64,000 nt of DNA from Psychroserpens sp. (lineage in GTDB: Bacteria; Bacteroidota; Bacteroidia; Flavobacteriales; Flavobacteriaceae): positions 248,001 through 312,000 of the forward strand of contig JAEPNY010000001.1 in NCBI GenBank assembly GCA_017643165.1. Direction: 5' to 3'. Positions 1 through 9,399 of the stretch are shown here, one piece after another. Each line of letters begins with the position of its first letter. Position 1 is the first letter of the stretch. The notes under the pieces are model-generated. The model did no database searches. It was not told the origin of the DNA and saw only the letters and a program-made list of their open reading frames with translations. Both the position numbers and the translations under genes were made by a program.

Positions 1-1
1 T

Positions 2-490
2 GTAGTTTTCGCAGATGCATTAAAACCCTTAATCGTACGAAGTGAGGCATATTGGGAGGCCATGTGGATTGTACCAATAATTTTATTGGCTAATTTTTGT
101 CTAGGAATTTACCACAACCTTTCTGTTTGGTATAAAATTACAGACAGAACAAAATTTGGAGCTTATATCTCTATCATCGGTGCATTGATAACATTAGTAA
201 TCAATTTTGTGTTCATTGAAACATATAGCTATAAGGCTTCCGCTGTTGCAACTTTGATAGCCTATGCTGTAATGATGCTCCTTTCATATGTTTTAGGCAG
301 GAAGTATTATCCGGTCCCTTATAATTTGAAAAAAATAGGATTGTATATGTCGCTTTCAATTCTCTTGTCGTTTTTATCATTCTATAGATTTAGAGGAGAT
401 TATATGGCTGGTATTTCAATGTTAATTGTATTTTTGATGGTGGTGTTTTTTCTTGAAAAACAGCAATTAAAACAACTTCTAAAAAACTGA
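2..490 (+). CDS. Polysaccharide/oligosaccharide flippase, C-terminal part (5' end outside window)
   Basis: The reading frame is open from the first bases of the window, so the start lies upstream. The visible 162 residues hold about five hydrophobic segments separated by short basic loops. The stretch around [17 protein letters not shown] followed by [20 protein letters not shown] is the conserved late part of Wzx/MurJ-like (RfbX, MATE-clan) flippases of Flavobacteriaceae. Such proteins move lipid-linked sugars across the inner membrane. The stop is one base before dut, and a sugar nucleotidyltransferase follows, which fits an envelope-polysaccharide role. The exact substrate cannot be told from this fragment. 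Confidence 0.85.
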   Translation, partial: VVFADALKPLIVRSEAYWEAMWIVPIILLANFCLGIYHNLSVWYKITDRTKFGAYISIIGALITLVINFVFIETYSYKASAVATLIAYAVMMLLSYVLGRKYYPVPYNLKKIGLYMSLSILLSFLSFYRFRGDYMAGISMLIVFLMVVFFLEKQQLKQLLKN

Positions 491-491
491 T

Positions 492-926
492 ATGCAAATA
501 AAAATAATCAATAAATCAACACACGATTTACCGCATTATGAAACGGCTGGTTCGGCTGGAATGGATCTTCGTGCAAACCTCTCGGAGCCACGAATATTGA
601 AACCACTTGAACGTAGTATTGTTGGCACAGGATTGTTCATTGAGTTACCAATAGGAATCGAAGCTCAGGTGCGCCCACGAAGTGGACTAGCAGCTAAAAA
701 GGGAATTACAGTACTGAATGCTCCTGGAACCATCGATGCAGATTACAGAGGAGAAATTGGAGTCATTCTTGTGAATTTGTCGAATGACGATTTCGTCATT
801 AATAACGGTGAACGAATTGCGCAATTAGTCATTGCGAAACACGAACGCGCAGAATGGAATGAGGTAGGTGTACTTTCAGATACCGTTAGAGGAGAAGGTG
901 GCTTTGGTAGTACAGGAGTAAAATAA
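492..926 (+). CDS. dut: dUTP diphosphatase
   Basis: Hydrolyses dUTP to dUMP and pyrophosphate, keeping uracil out of DNA and supplying dUMP for thymidylate synthesis. All five motifs of trimeric dUTPases are visible: [10 protein letters not shown] (about 19-28), RPRSGLA (about 61-67), [13 protein letters not shown] (about 79-91, with the catalytic Asp), ERIAQLV (about 107-113) and the Gly-rich [10 protein letters not shown] (about 133-142) that closes over the substrate. The length of 144 residues is normal for the family. It starts one base after the flippase stop and is followed 20 bases later by a nucleotidyltransferase, a gene order common in Flavobacteriaceae. Confidence 0.97.
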   Translation: MQIKIINKSTHDLPHYETAGSAGMDLRANLSEPRILKPLERSIVGTGLFIELPIGIEAQVRPRSGLAAKKGITVLNAPGTIDADYRGEIGVILVNLSNDDFVINNGERIAQLVIAKHERAEWNEVGVLSDTVRGEGGFGSTGVK

Positions 927-946
927 AGAATCAATCTACAACAATT

Positions 947-1966
947 ATGAAAATTATAGTACCAATGGCAGGTCGAGGATCAAGACTTCGCCCACATAGT
1001 TTAACAGTTCCTAAACCATTAATACCTGTAGCAGGCCAGCCAATCGTACATCGTCTTGTAAAAGACATTGTAAAAGTTTTAAAACAACCCATAGATGAGA
1101 TTGCATTTGTTTTAGGAGATCCTGCATGGTTTGGTGATGAAGTCGTTGATAGCTTAAAAGCATTAGCTCAGAGTTTAGGTGCAAAACCATCAATATATCG
1201 TCAAGACCAACCGCTAGGAACAGGGCATGCCATTATGTGTGCTGAGCCTTCATTATCAGGACCAGCTGTTATAGCTTATGCTGATACGCTTATTCGTGCC
1301 GAATTTGATCTCGATCCAGATGCAGATAGTGTGATATGGACCAAGCGTGTGACTAATCCTGAGGCCTATGGTGTTGTTAAGTTGAATGATAAAGATGAGA
1401 TTATAGAATTAGTTGAGAAACCGGAAAATTTTGTGAGCGATCAGGCGGTAATTGGGATTTATTATTTTAAGGATGTGGCTGTTTTAAAGGCCAAGCTACA
1501 AGAAGTTTTAGATCAGAACGTTATGAATGGTGGCGAATATCAAATTAATGACGGGATTAAACGCATGATGACTGATGGTAACATCTTTAAAACAGGTACA
1601 GTTGATGAGTGGATGGACTGCGGTAATAAGAACGTGACTTTAGATACCAATAGTAAAATGCTAGCCTTTATAAAATCGGATGGAGATGAACAGATGATAT
1701 CAGATTCTGTTGAAAATATCAATTCAGTAATTATAGAACCCTGTTATATTGGTGAAAATGTGATATTAAAGAATACATCTATTGGTCCTAATGTATCTAT
1801 TGGGAATAATTGTGTTATAGAGGATTCATCCGTTAAAAATAGCTTAATTCAGAACGATACAACTATTAAAAATGCTAATTTAGAGCTTGCTATGATTGGT
1901 AATCATGTTAAATTCGATGGTAACTTTACTGCAATCAGCATCGGTGATTATTCTGTTTTGGAATAG
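947..1966 (+). CDS. Sugar-phosphate nucleotidyltransferase (NDP-sugar pyrophosphorylase)
   Basis: Makes an activated nucleotide sugar from a sugar 1-phosphate and an NTP. The N-terminal domain (about 1-235) opens with the nucleotidyltransferase signature, PMAGRGSRLRP, and has the PKPLIPVAGQPI stretch. The C-terminal part (about 245-335) is a left-handed beta-helix of short Ile/Val/Asn repeats (GENVILKNTSIGPNVSIGN). This two-domain layout fits GlmU-, RmlA-long- or GDP-mannose-pyrophosphorylase-like proteins, and the sugar cannot be assigned from sequence alone. It lies between dut and a TPR gene, downstream of a flippase, so a role in cell-surface polysaccharide is likely. Confidence 0.9.
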   Translation: MKIIVPMAGRGSRLRPHSLTVPKPLIPVAGQPIVHRLVKDIVKVLKQPIDEIAFVLGDPAWFGDEVVDSLKALAQSLGAKPSIYRQDQPLGTGHAIMCAEPSLSGPAVIAYADTLIRAEFDLDPDADSVIWTKRVTNPEAYGVVKLNDKDEIIELVEKPENFVSDQAVIGIYYFKDVAVLKAKLQEVLDQNVMNGGEYQINDGIKRMMTDGNIFKTGTVDEWMDCGNKNVTLDTNSKMLAFIKSDGDEQMISDSVENINSVIIEPCYIGENVILKNTSIGPNVSIGNNCVIEDSSVKNSLIQNDTTIKNANLELAMIGNHVKFDGNFTAISIGDYSVLE

Positions 1967-1998
1967 TTATTGGAATTACTCAAATCAAAAGTGATATA

Positions 1999-3363
1999 AT
2001 GAAACTGAATATCCACATATTATCAATCTGTATTGGGCTTTTATTAAGCCCAATAACGATGGTTGCTCAAAATGTGGATTTTAATAAACGACCTGATGAC
2101 GATTTAGGTAACGTCGAAGACAAGTTTCAGGAATACTTTTTTGAAGCGCTAAAACAAAAAGGAATAGAAAACTATCAAAAATCTGCTAATGCTCTATTAA
2201 AATGTATTGAACTAGACGATAGTGATCCTGTGTTGTATTTTGAATTAGGAAAAAATTATAAGGCATTGAAAAATTTTGGCGCTGCCGAAAACGCCTTAAA
2301 AAAAGCAGTTTCTAAATCTCCAGAGAATGAATGGTATTTGGATGAGTTGTATGATGTTTATATACAACAAGGAGAAATGGATAAAGCTCTTAAAACCGTA
2401 AAACAACTTGTAAAGTTTCATCCAGATTATAAGCAGGACTTGGCCTCCTTATATATCGAAGTCAAAAAATATAAAGACGCCCTTAAATTGTTGGATGAAA
2501 TGGATGCTGAACTTGGATACAATACTGACAGAGATATTCTCAGAAATAAGATATACGACCTAACTGGAAACGATGAAGATCGCATCGAAAATTTGGAAGA
2601 GCGCGTAAGAAACAACCCTGAAAATGAGTCCAACTATTTACGCCTCATTTTTAGGTATAGTGAAACCGGTGAGACCCAAAAAGCATTTGATGCAGCAAAG
2701 CAATTGTTAGAGATCAATCCGGAATCACAAAAGGTACATCTAGCACTTTATAAATTCTATTTAGATGCTAATGAAGTTGATAATGCGATAACCTCGATGA
2801 GAATTGTCTTAACAAGCCCTGTTATAGAACCAGAAGCTAAAACGAAAGTGCTAAAAGACTTTGTTAAATTCGTAGCCAATAATCCACAATACGAATCTGA
2901 TCTTGTAGAAGTCACAGCATTAGTAAGTGAGGATAAAAGTGTAAAAACATTACTCGAACTGGGCGCCTATTACGTTAAGAAAGAAGAAAAAGATAAGGCA
3001 CTAAATTACTATCTAGAAGCTTTACAGCAAGAACCAAACAACTTCAATATCATAAGCGATGTGCTATTATTAGAGATCGATCTTAATAAAAATTCTGAAG
3101 CTGTAAAAAGAAGCTCTGATGCCCTGGAATTGTTTCCGGCACAACCCTTTTTCTATCTTATTAATGGCGTGGCGAATAATAGACTTAAGCAACCAAAAAA
3201 GGCTATTGAAAGTTTAGAATTAGGACTGGACTTTATTGTTGAAAATCCACAAATGGAAGGTGATTTCTACAAGCAATTGAGTGAGTCCTATAAGCAAGTC
3301 AATAATATTACGCAGTCTGAGGCGTTTGCTAAAAAGGCAGAAGCCATTTTGAAAGAACAATAG
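1999..3363 (+). CDS. Exported tetratricopeptide-repeat protein
   Basis: The 454-residue product begins with a signal peptide (hydrophobic LSICIGLLLSPITMVAQ, cleavage near residue 23). The rest is a run of TPR helices, visible as repeated pairs such as DPVLYFELGKNYKALKNFGAAENALKKA (shown here only as residues about 77-104) and NYLRLIFRYSETGETQKAFD near residue 214. TPRs are protein-protein scaffolds, and this one would act in the periplasm or at the outer membrane. It is followed after 3 bases by the DUF4292 lipoprotein gene and then an EnvC-like gene, suggesting an envelope-assembly operon. No catalytic motif is seen and no specific function is assigned. Confidence 0.85.
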   Translation: MKLNIHILSICIGLLLSPITMVAQNVDFNKRPDDDLGNVEDKFQEYFFEALKQKGIENYQKSANALLKCIELDDSDPVLYFELGKNYKALKNFGAAENALKKAVSKSPENEWYLDELYDVYIQQGEMDKALKTVKQLVKFHPDYKQDLASLYIEVKKYKDALKLLDEMDAELGYNTDRDILRNKIYDLTGNDEDRIENLEERVRNNPENESNYLRLIFRYSETGETQKAFDAAKQLLEINPESQKVHLALYKFYLDANEVDNAITSMRIVLTSPVIEPEAKTKVLKDFVKFVANNPQYESDLVEVTALVSEDKSVKTLLELGAYYVKKEEKDKALNYYLEALQQEPNNFNIISDVLLLEIDLNKNSEAVKRSSDALELFPAQPFFYLINGVANNRLKQPKKAIESLELGLDFIVENPQMEGDFYKQLSESYKQVNNITQSEAFAKKAEAILKEQ

Positions 3364-3366
3364 TAC

Positions 3367-4152
3367 ATGATGAGACGATTTAATTATCTTTTACTTAGCA
3401 TATTGGTCATTGGTCTTGTATCATGCAAGTCAGGCAGAAGTGTTGTTGCCTCTGGAAAGGTAGATTCTAAACTTTCGGCGAAACAACTTATCAAAGAAAA
3501 TGATAAGCGTGATGCCAAGTTTAAAACCCTTCAGGCCAAAGTTAAGATTGAGGTCATTGATGACCTTAAAGCATCATCCTACACGGTTAATTTACGTATG
3601 GAAAAGGACAAAACAATATGGATTGGTGCTACTTTAGGACTTGCAAGAGCGATGATCACGCCAGACCGTGTGCAGTTCTATGACAAGATTAATAACCAAT
3701 ATTTTGATGGAGACTACAGCTTATTGAGTGAACTTTTAGGTATTGATCTAGACTTCCAACAAGTTCAAAGCCTGTTGATTGGAGAACCACTATATAATTT
3801 GAAGGATCAAAACTATATTATCTCTATTAATGACAATTCTTATGTCTTGCAGCCTAAACGTCAAAATTCTATTCTAGAATTGTTTCTATTGTTTAATCCG
3901 TCTCATTTTAAAATGGATTCTCAACAGCTACTACAACCTTCTAAACGTCGCTTTTTACAGATTGACTATTTAGGTTATCAGGATGTCGACAAAGAGATAT
4001 TACCACAGAACATAAAGATTATTGCTGTGGAGGAGAGTGAAGAACTTAATGTGGTGATGGAATATAAGTCGGTTACGATAAATGAAGAAGTAAGATTCCC
4101 TTTCCGTATTCCATCCGGTTTTAAAGAAATAATCCTTTCTGATGCGAAGTAA
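3367..4152 (+). CDS. DUF4292 family lipoprotein
   Basis: The 261-residue protein has a lipobox ending in LVSC with the lipidated Cys at about residue 20, so it is expected to be anchored to the envelope. The body matches the DUF4292 family, which is nearly confined to Bacteroidota. A beta-rich fold related to LolA/LolB lipoprotein carriers has been suggested for this family, which I recall but cannot check here. Two ATG codons are adjacent at the start. It overlaps the next gene by 11 bases, a sign of translational coupling, and sits between a TPR protein and an EnvC-like protein in a conserved order. Confidence 0.85.
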   Translation: MMRRFNYLLLSILVIGLVSCKSGRSVVASGKVDSKLSAKQLIKENDKRDAKFKTLQAKVKIEVIDDLKASSYTVNLRMEKDKTIWIGATLGLARAMITPDRVQFYDKINNQYFDGDYSLLSELLGIDLDFQQVQSLLIGEPLYNLKDQNYIISINDNSYVLQPKRQNSILELFLLFNPSHFKMDSQQLLQPSKRRFLQIDYLGYQDVDKEILPQNIKIIAVEESEELNVVMEYKSVTINEEVRFPFRIPSGFKEIILSDAK

Positions 4153-5362
4153 GTCTCTATACATTTTTGTTTTCTTTTTGTTGTTGACAGGGATGAGTTC
4201 CTTTGGTCAAAGTGCTAAGCAGAAGGCTCTAGAGGCTAAGCGCTTAAAATTTCAGCAAGAATTAAAGCAATTAAACGCGCTTTTGTATTCTGATCAAAAG
4301 AAGGAAAAGGATGTCTTGACTATGGTTGAAGACTTAAATACTAAAATTAGTATTAGACGAAATTTAATCAGAGTTACAAACGATCAAGCAAATTTACTGA
4401 CCCGAGAAATTAATGCTAATCAAAACGAAATATCAAGTTTAAGAGATCAATTGGCAGTACTTAAAAAGGAGTATTCTGAAATGGTAATAAAATCCTATAA
4501 GAGCAAATCCGAACAAAGCCGAGTGATGTTTTTATTGTCATCTGATAATTTCAAACAAGCTTATAAGCGTTTACAGTATATAAAACAATATGCAGATTAT
4601 CAGAAAGACCAAGCAGAGCTGATAAAAGTTAAAACGCAGAAACTTCAAGAACTTAATACAGAGTTGGTACGTCGTCGTAATGACAAAGAACAATTGGTTG
4701 CCGAAAATCGCCTCGCCAAGAAGGAAATGGAGAAAGAGTTAGCCTCACAGGAAAAACTAATGGCTTCTATTCGACAAAATATGAGTACCTACGTCTCTAA
4801 AATAAAACGGAAGCAGCAGGAGATTGATGAAATTGATAGAGAAATAAATCGCTTAATTCGCGAGGCAATAGCGGCTTCTAATAAGAAAGCTGGGAAATCT
4901 CCAGCTTCAAAAGGATTCGCACTCACGCCTGAGGCAAAGATTATTGCGAAAAATTTTGTTTCAAATAAAGGAAAGCTACCTTGGCCAGTGGAAAAAGGTA
5001 TTGTAAAAGTCCGCTATGGTACACAGCGCTCACCAATAGATCCTACGTTAGAAATTAAGAGTAATGGTGTAAGAATAGCTACAGAGCGTAATGCTCAGGT
5101 GAGAGCAGTTTTTGAAGGCGAAGTATTAGCTGTTATGGGGAAAAAATATACCAATCCAACGGTTTTGATTCAACATGGAAATTATGTGACGGCATATAAG
5201 AACTTAGCTAAGGTCTATGTTAAGAAAGGGGATAAAATATCGAGAAAACAAACGATAGGAGAGGTATTTACCAACCGACAAGGTCAATCTATCCTCTTCT
5301 TTAGTATTCACAAAGAAGATCAGTCAACCGTTAACCCTGCCAGTTGGATCTACAGAATGTAG
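4142..5362 (+). CDS. EnvC-like murein hydrolase activator (coiled coil plus degenerate LytM/M23 domain)
   Basis: A signal peptide (about 1-22) is followed by a long charged coiled coil (about 25-250, rich in K/E/Q/R with heptad spacing) and a C-terminal M23/LytM domain (about 280-406). The zinc-ligand motifs of active LytM enzymes are not intact. The first H-x3-D is absent around NGVRIATERNAQVRAV, and the usual HxH region reads AYKNL, leaving only isolated histidines (HGNYV, SIHKE). This matches EnvC, which binds and activates amidases during cell separation rather than cutting peptidoglycan itself. It overlaps the lipoprotein gene by 11 bases and ends the operon. Confidence 0.85.
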   Translation: MRSKSLYIFVFFLLLTGMSSFGQSAKQKALEAKRLKFQQELKQLNALLYSDQKKEKDVLTMVEDLNTKISIRRNLIRVTNDQANLLTREINANQNEISSLRDQLAVLKKEYSEMVIKSYKSKSEQSRVMFLLSSDNFKQAYKRLQYIKQYADYQKDQAELIKVKTQKLQELNTELVRRRNDKEQLVAENRLAKKEMEKELASQEKLMASIRQNMSTYVSKIKRKQQEIDEIDREINRLIREAIAASNKKAGKSPASKGFALTPEAKIIAKNFVSNKGKLPWPVEKGIVKVRYGTQRSPIDPTLEIKSNGVRIATERNAQVRAVFEGEVLAVMGKKYTNPTVLIQHGNYVTAYKNLAKVYVKKGDKISRKQTIGEVFTNRQGQSILFFSIHKEDQSTVNPASWIYRM

Positions 5363-5363
5363 A

Positions 5364-5576
5364 TTATACCCTGACAACCACATAGCCTCTTCGCGTTTTT
5401 TTATAGTGGGTTCCGTTCCAAAAATAGTAACGCTTACCTTTGACTTTAACGATTTTGTAATTTTTTGGTGGAGTTTTAATAACAGTTACTGTTCCCGGTC
5501 TAGCAACAACTCGTGTTGCACAAGAACTAAGACTGAACATGCAAAATGCACATAAGATTATAACAAAAGTTCTCAT
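5364..5576 (-). CDS. Small basic lipoprotein, function unknown
   Basis: A 70-residue product with an N-terminal hydrophobic segment ending in a lipobox-like FSLSSC (Cys at about 19). The short mature part is very basic and Tyr/Val-rich, with KVKGKRYYFWNGTHYKKTRRGY. Similar short exported proteins with a YYF-x-G-x-YY core are common in Bacteroidota, and I assign no role. It is convergent with the EnvC-like gene (one base between stops) and sits downstream of, and in the same direction as, the thioesterase gene. Confidence 0.65.
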   Translation of the reverse strand: MRTFVIILCAFCMFSLSSCATRVVARPGTVTVIKTPPKNYKIVKVKGKRYYFWNGTHYKKTRRGYVVVRV

Positions 5577-5625
5577 AGTAGTTTAGATTTGATTCTACTA
5601 TAAGACAAACGTTGTTCTTAAAAGT

Positions 5626-6138
5626 TTAATCTTCGAATAAAGCTTTTAATTCTGTAGCTTCACTAGGTTTCATTTTCTTAGCTAATACCAAACTCAACTG
5701 TTTACGTCGTAGTGCGCCTTCAAAGCGCTCTTTTTCTAAATCAGTCTCAGGGATAAGTTGAGGTACTTTAACTGGACGACCTCTTTCGTCTACAGCTACA
5801 AATGTATAAATAGCTTCATTAGCTTTAATACATTCGCCAGACTCACGATCTTCTATCCAAACATCAAGATATACTTCCATAGAACTGGAGAACGCCCTAG
5901 ATACTTTTGCTTCAACTGTTACGACGCTGCCGAGAGGTATAGAGTGATTAAATGCCACATGATTTACTGAAGCTGTAACAACTATACGTCTGCTATGACG
6001 ACGTGCAGCAATACTAGCACAGCGATCCATACGCGCTAGTAGTTCGCCTCCGAATAAGTTATTAATGGGATTGGTTTCACTTGGAAGTACCAAGTCGGTC
6101 ATTATCGACTTTGACTGAGAAGCAGTTCTTGGTTCCAT
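5626..6138 (-). CDS. Acyl-CoA thioesterase, hot-dog fold (YciA/BACH type)
   Basis: Hydrolyses acyl-CoA thioesters to free acid and CoA. The hot-dog core includes PSETNPINNLFGGELLARMDR, where the Asn and the GG loop before the long helix are family hallmarks, then VTASVNHVAFNHSIPLGSVV and YTFVAVDERGRPVKVP. The frame extends to a TTG at 6162, but a good -7 element (TACCTTTG on this strand, 6160-6167) overlaps that codon. The ATG at 6138, giving MEPRTASQSK, is therefore chosen. The chain-length preference cannot be read from sequence. A charged C-terminal tail (about 135-170) is unremarkable. Confidence 0.87.
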   Translation of the reverse strand: MEPRTASQSKSIMTDLVLPSETNPINNLFGGELLARMDRCASIAARRHSRRIVVTASVNHVAFNHSIPLGSVVTVEAKVSRAFSSSMEVYLDVWIEDRESGECIKANEAIYTFVAVDERGRPVKVPQLIPETDLEKERFEGALRRKQLSLVLAKKMKPSEATELKALFED

Positions 6139-6159
6139 AAATTGAATGTTAATGTCATG

Positions 6160-6167
6160 CAAAGGTA
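6160..6167 (-). promoter_or_regulatory. Bacteroidota-type -7 element for the thioesterase gene
   Basis: On the minus strand this reads TACCTTTG, a match to the TAnnTTTG consensus. It places the transcript start near 6153, about 15 bases before the chosen ATG, and rules against the longer TTG start. I see no clear -33 TTG at the usual spacing. Confidence 0.5.
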
Positions 6168-6230
6168 AAGCGATTTTAAATCTTAGAACTAAGATTTAAG
6201 AAATAATAAAGAAATATACAGATGAAAAAC

Positions 6231-7169
6231 TTAGTCTATGGTTTTGACCAATAACCAGGCATCTTTGTTATGATTGCGCTTGATACTTCTCAACGCTTTT
6301 AAGGCTTCAATACGATCACTGTGACTTTCGTAAACGACTTCATGTAGTCCGTAACGATTTTTACCAATTTTACGGGCTTTATAACCCTGATCTCTTAGCT
6401 GTTCGACTTTCTTGTCAGAATTTGCTTCTACACGAAATGCACCAGCCACAATATGATATTTACCTGTTGGTTTTTCTACATTTAGTGTAACTGATGGTAA
6501 TGGGTTTTCAATTACAAATGTTGCCTCTTGAACTTTAGTGTCCAATTGCTCATTAAATGCTTCTTGAGCGATTTGGTTATGTGTTTCAATTTGATTCACA
6601 TAATATTGAGAGGCAGTAAATCCACCTAGTGTCAATGCAACGACAGCAATTGCCGCGTAACGTAAAAATGATCTGTTCTTACGTTTTTCAGTAGTCACCG
6701 CTATTGGAATAACCTTTTCTATTTCTTCAGCCTCTTCTTTGAGAACTTCTCGAGTTACATGAGGAGACGTAAACTGAGATAAACCAAAGGCGTCTGTTAA
6801 GTAATTGATTTGATGCGATGGATCAAAATTGATCTGTCCTTCATTATTTAATAGGAGATCACCAATGTTGTGGAATGCGATTGTTTCACCAGCAACTAGA
6901 TATGATTTAATAGATTTGACCTGTTTTGTCAATTTTTTGACCGCAATCTCGTAAGGAATCTTCTCAACTTCAGCAATATAATTCGCTAGCAAGCCATCAT
7001 TAGATTGTAATTGCTCATTAAAAGACAAAGCTTTCTTAGGAGGATAAAAGGAGTGCGTTGTTTCATGAACTTTTGCTGAAACCCTATGGGTAAGAAAAGC
7101 GCCAAACTCTGGAACTATCACACAATCGTATCGATATAATAAGTCACTGATGTAAGTCTCTAGTTGCAT
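6231..7169 (-). CDS. HU-CCDC81-like / SPOR membrane protein
   Basis: Three parts are visible. The N-terminal region (about 1-140, from MQLETYISDLLYRYDCVIVP) resembles the paired HU/CCDC81-type domains of Bacteroidota. A single hydrophobic segment follows at about 176-192 (YAAIAVVALTLGGFTASQYY). The C-terminal SPOR domain (about 238-312) is seen in KYHIVAGAFRVEANSDKKVE and KNRYGLHEVVYESHSDR, a fold that binds denuded glycan strands at division sites. Topology would be cytoplasmic HU part, one membrane pass, periplasmic SPOR. The frame opens at 7211, but ATG 7169 matches the usual start of the family. It is divergent from dprA. Binding of DNA by the HU part is inference only. Confidence 0.83.
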   Translation of the reverse strand: MQLETYISDLLYRYDCVIVPEFGAFLTHRVSAKVHETTHSFYPPKKALSFNEQLQSNDGLLANYIAEVEKIPYEIAVKKLTKQVKSIKSYLVAGETIAFHNIGDLLLNNEGQINFDPSHQINYLTDAFGLSQFTSPHVTREVLKEEAEEIEKVIPIAVTTEKRKNRSFLRYAAIAVVALTLGGFTASQYYVNQIETHNQIAQEAFNEQLDTKVQEATFVIENPLPSVTLNVEKPTGKYHIVAGAFRVEANSDKKVEQLRDQGYKARKIGKNRYGLHEVVYESHSDRIEALKALRSIKRNHNKDAWLLVKTID

Positions 7170-7269
7170 AAAAACAAAGTTAAAAATTTTAGCATGCGAA
7201 TAAAAGGTCATTTAAAGTATTTATTAACAGTTAAATTTTGTTACTTGCATATAGAAAATATACTCTACA

Positions 7270-8373
7270 ATGAAAGAAGAAGAACTGATCTATATCCTTG
7301 CACTTCAGCATGTGCCAAGAATTGGAGATACGCTTGCAAAGAAATTAATTTCTACTTGCGGTTCGGCCAAGTCAGTTCTGAAAGAAAAAAAGAATCATCT
7401 TTTGAGGATAGATGGTATAGGAGCGTTGACATTAAACGGGTTATTTGACGCTTCACATCTGCATGCTGCTGAGCAAGAGCTCAAATTTATACAAGAACAA
7501 CAGATTAATACACTTTATTTCGAAGACCAAAACTATCCAGTACGACTTAAGCACTGTATAGACGGTCCGGTTTTATTGTTTCAAGTAGGAAATATGGACT
7601 TCGTTGAACGTCCAATAATTAGTATTGTCGGAACACGAAATGTTACGACAAATGGTGTTGCATTTTGTGAAAATCTAATCTCGAAATTACAAGTGTTTGA
7701 TCCAGTCATCGTTTCAGGATTCGCTTATGGAACCGACATTACTGCACACAAGTCAGCAATAAAATATGGACTACAGACTATTGCTTGCTTAGCACATGGA
7801 TTAAATCAAATCTACCCTAGGTCACATAAAAAGTACATGTCTGAAGTTGAACAGAATGGCGGGTTTTTAACAGACTTTTGGAGCACAGATGCATTCGATA
7901 GGAATAATTTTTTAAAACGAAATAGAATAATTGCAGGTATTAGCGAAGCCACGGTAGTTATTGAATCTGCGGATAAAGGAGGAAGTTTGGTGACGGCTGA
8001 TATTGCAAATTCATACAATCGCGATGTTTTTGCTGTACCAGGACGGACAACCGATCGTCAAAGTGTTGGATGTAATAACTTAATTAAAACGCAGCAAGCA
8101 CATTTATTATCAGATCCGCTCGATATTCCGTACATCTTGAATTGGCAATTAGAACCTAAAAAACAAGCCGTTATTCAAAAGCAACTTTTTAATGACCTAT
8201 CAACAGAGGAATTGAGTATATATGAATACTTAAAAACACATAACGCACAAGTACTTGATGTCATAGCAATCGAATGTCAAATACCCACTTATAAGTTAGC
8301 TGCTATTTTACTAAAAATGGAGCTTAAAGAATTAATTAGACCACTTCCAGGGAAGCTATTCGAAATAGTCTAG
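7270..8373 (+). CDS. dprA: DNA-protecting protein DprA
   Basis: Loads RecA on incoming single-stranded DNA during natural transformation. The N-terminus (about 1-65) has a helix-hairpin-helix-like region. The Rossmann-like core carries the family motifs SIVGTRNVTTNG (about 118-129), VSGFAYGTDITAHKSAI (about 154-170), AHGLNQIYPRSH, FLKRNRIIAGIS and KGGSLVTADIANSYNRDVFA. The C-terminal 60 residues form the winged-helix DprA domain. The 367 residues are a normal length. The stop overlaps the end of convergent trpS by 4 bases. It suggests competence, but no other competence gene is in the window. Confidence 0.95.
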   Translation: MKEEELIYILALQHVPRIGDTLAKKLISTCGSAKSVLKEKKNHLLRIDGIGALTLNGLFDASHLHAAEQELKFIQEQQINTLYFEDQNYPVRLKHCIDGPVLLFQVGNMDFVERPIISIVGTRNVTTNGVAFCENLISKLQVFDPVIVSGFAYGTDITAHKSAIKYGLQTIACLAHGLNQIYPRSHKKYMSEVEQNGGFLTDFWSTDAFDRNNFLKRNRIIAGISEATVVIESADKGGSLVTADIANSYNRDVFAVPGRTTDRQSVGCNNLIKTQQAHLLSDPLDIPYILNWQLEPKKQAVIQKQLFNDLSTEELSIYEYLKTHNAQVLDVIAIECQIPTYKLAAILLKMELKELIRPLPGKLFEIV

Positions 8374-9341
8374 TAGCCAACAGTAGATCTAACGCGTTTT
8401 AAAACATCGTCTGCAACAATTTTAGCTTTTCCTGCACCGAAAGCCAAAGCATCATCAATTTCATTTAAGTTTTCCATGAAATGATTGTAACGCGCTCTTG
8501 GCTCAGCAAACTTATCGAGGATTAACTCGTATAGCGCTTGTTTAGCATGACCGTAACCATAACCACCATTTTCGTAATTCGATTTCATCGTTTGTATCTC
8601 TTCATCAGAGCCGAGTAAGTTATACAATGCAAAGCAATTACAAGTACTCCAATCTTTTGGTTCCTCCAATGGTGTACTATCAGTTTGGATAGACATGATC
8701 TGTTTGCGTAGTTTTTTTTCAGGAAGGAATATATCAATTATATTGCCCTTACTCTTACTCATCTTAGCACCATCAGTTCCAGGGATTAGCATTGTGTCCT
8801 CTTGAACTTTTCCTTCAGGAATAACAAACACCTCTTTGTTCATTTTGGCATGAAAACGAGCTGCTACATCTCTGGTCATTTCGATATGTTGTAATTGGTC
8901 TTTACCAACTGGAATAATATTGGAATCGTACAATAAGATATCCGCAGCCATAAGCATTGGATATGTAAAAAGACCTGTATTAACATCCTCCAAGCGATCT
9001 GCCTTATCTTTAAAACTGTGGGCTAAAGTCAATCTTTGATAAGGAAAGAAACAACTTAGGTACCAAGAAAGTTCGGTTACCTGCGGAATATCACTTTGTC
9101 TATAGAATACCGTTTTATTAATATCCAATCCGAATGCCAACCATGCAGCAGCAGTTGAATAGGTGTTTAGACGTAAGGTATCTGCATCTTTAATTTGCGT
9201 GAGCGAATGTAAATCTGCAATAAATAAGAACGAATCGTTTTTAGAGTCATTAGACATTTCAATAGCGGGAATGATTGCACCTAGAATATTTCCTAAATGC
9301 GGTGTGCCAGTACTTTGTATTCCAGTAAGAATTCTTGCCAT
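8370..9341 (-). CDS. trpS: Tryptophan--tRNA ligase
   Basis: Charges tRNA-Trp with tryptophan at the cost of ATP. It is a class I synthetase with the HIGH-type motif as GTPHLGN (about 12-18) and the second signature as GAKMSKSKGN (about 190-199). TGIQSTG at the N-terminus and PVGKDQLQHIEMTRD in the tryptophan pocket are also typical. The 323 residues match bacterial TrpS. The ATG at 9341 is preceded by a good minus-strand -7 element at 9400-9407. It converges on dprA with a 4-base overlap of the 3' ends. Confidence 0.97.
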   Translation of the reverse strand: MARILTGIQSTGTPHLGNILGAIIPAIEMSNDSKNDSFLFIADLHSLTQIKDADTLRLNTYSTAAAWLAFGLDINKTVFYRQSDIPQVTELSWYLSCFFPYQRLTLAHSFKDKADRLEDVNTGLFTYPMLMAADILLYDSNIIPVGKDQLQHIEMTRDVAARFHAKMNKEVFVIPEGKVQEDTMLIPGTDGAKMSKSKGNIIDIFLPEKKLRKQIMSIQTDSTPLEEPKDWSTCNCFALYNLLGSDEEIQTMKSNYENGGYGYGHAKQALYELILDKFAEPRARYNHFMENLNEIDDALAFGAGKAKIVADDVLKRVRSTVGY

Positions 9342-9399
9342 AGTGTGTTATATCCGTTAGAACATTGCTTTATTTGCAAAGCCTGAATTATATCGTCAG

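Noticed and set aside
7164-7448. ORF overlapping the dprA start in another frame
   Set aside because: dprA in the overlapping frame has full family motifs; this frame gives a low-complexity basic product.
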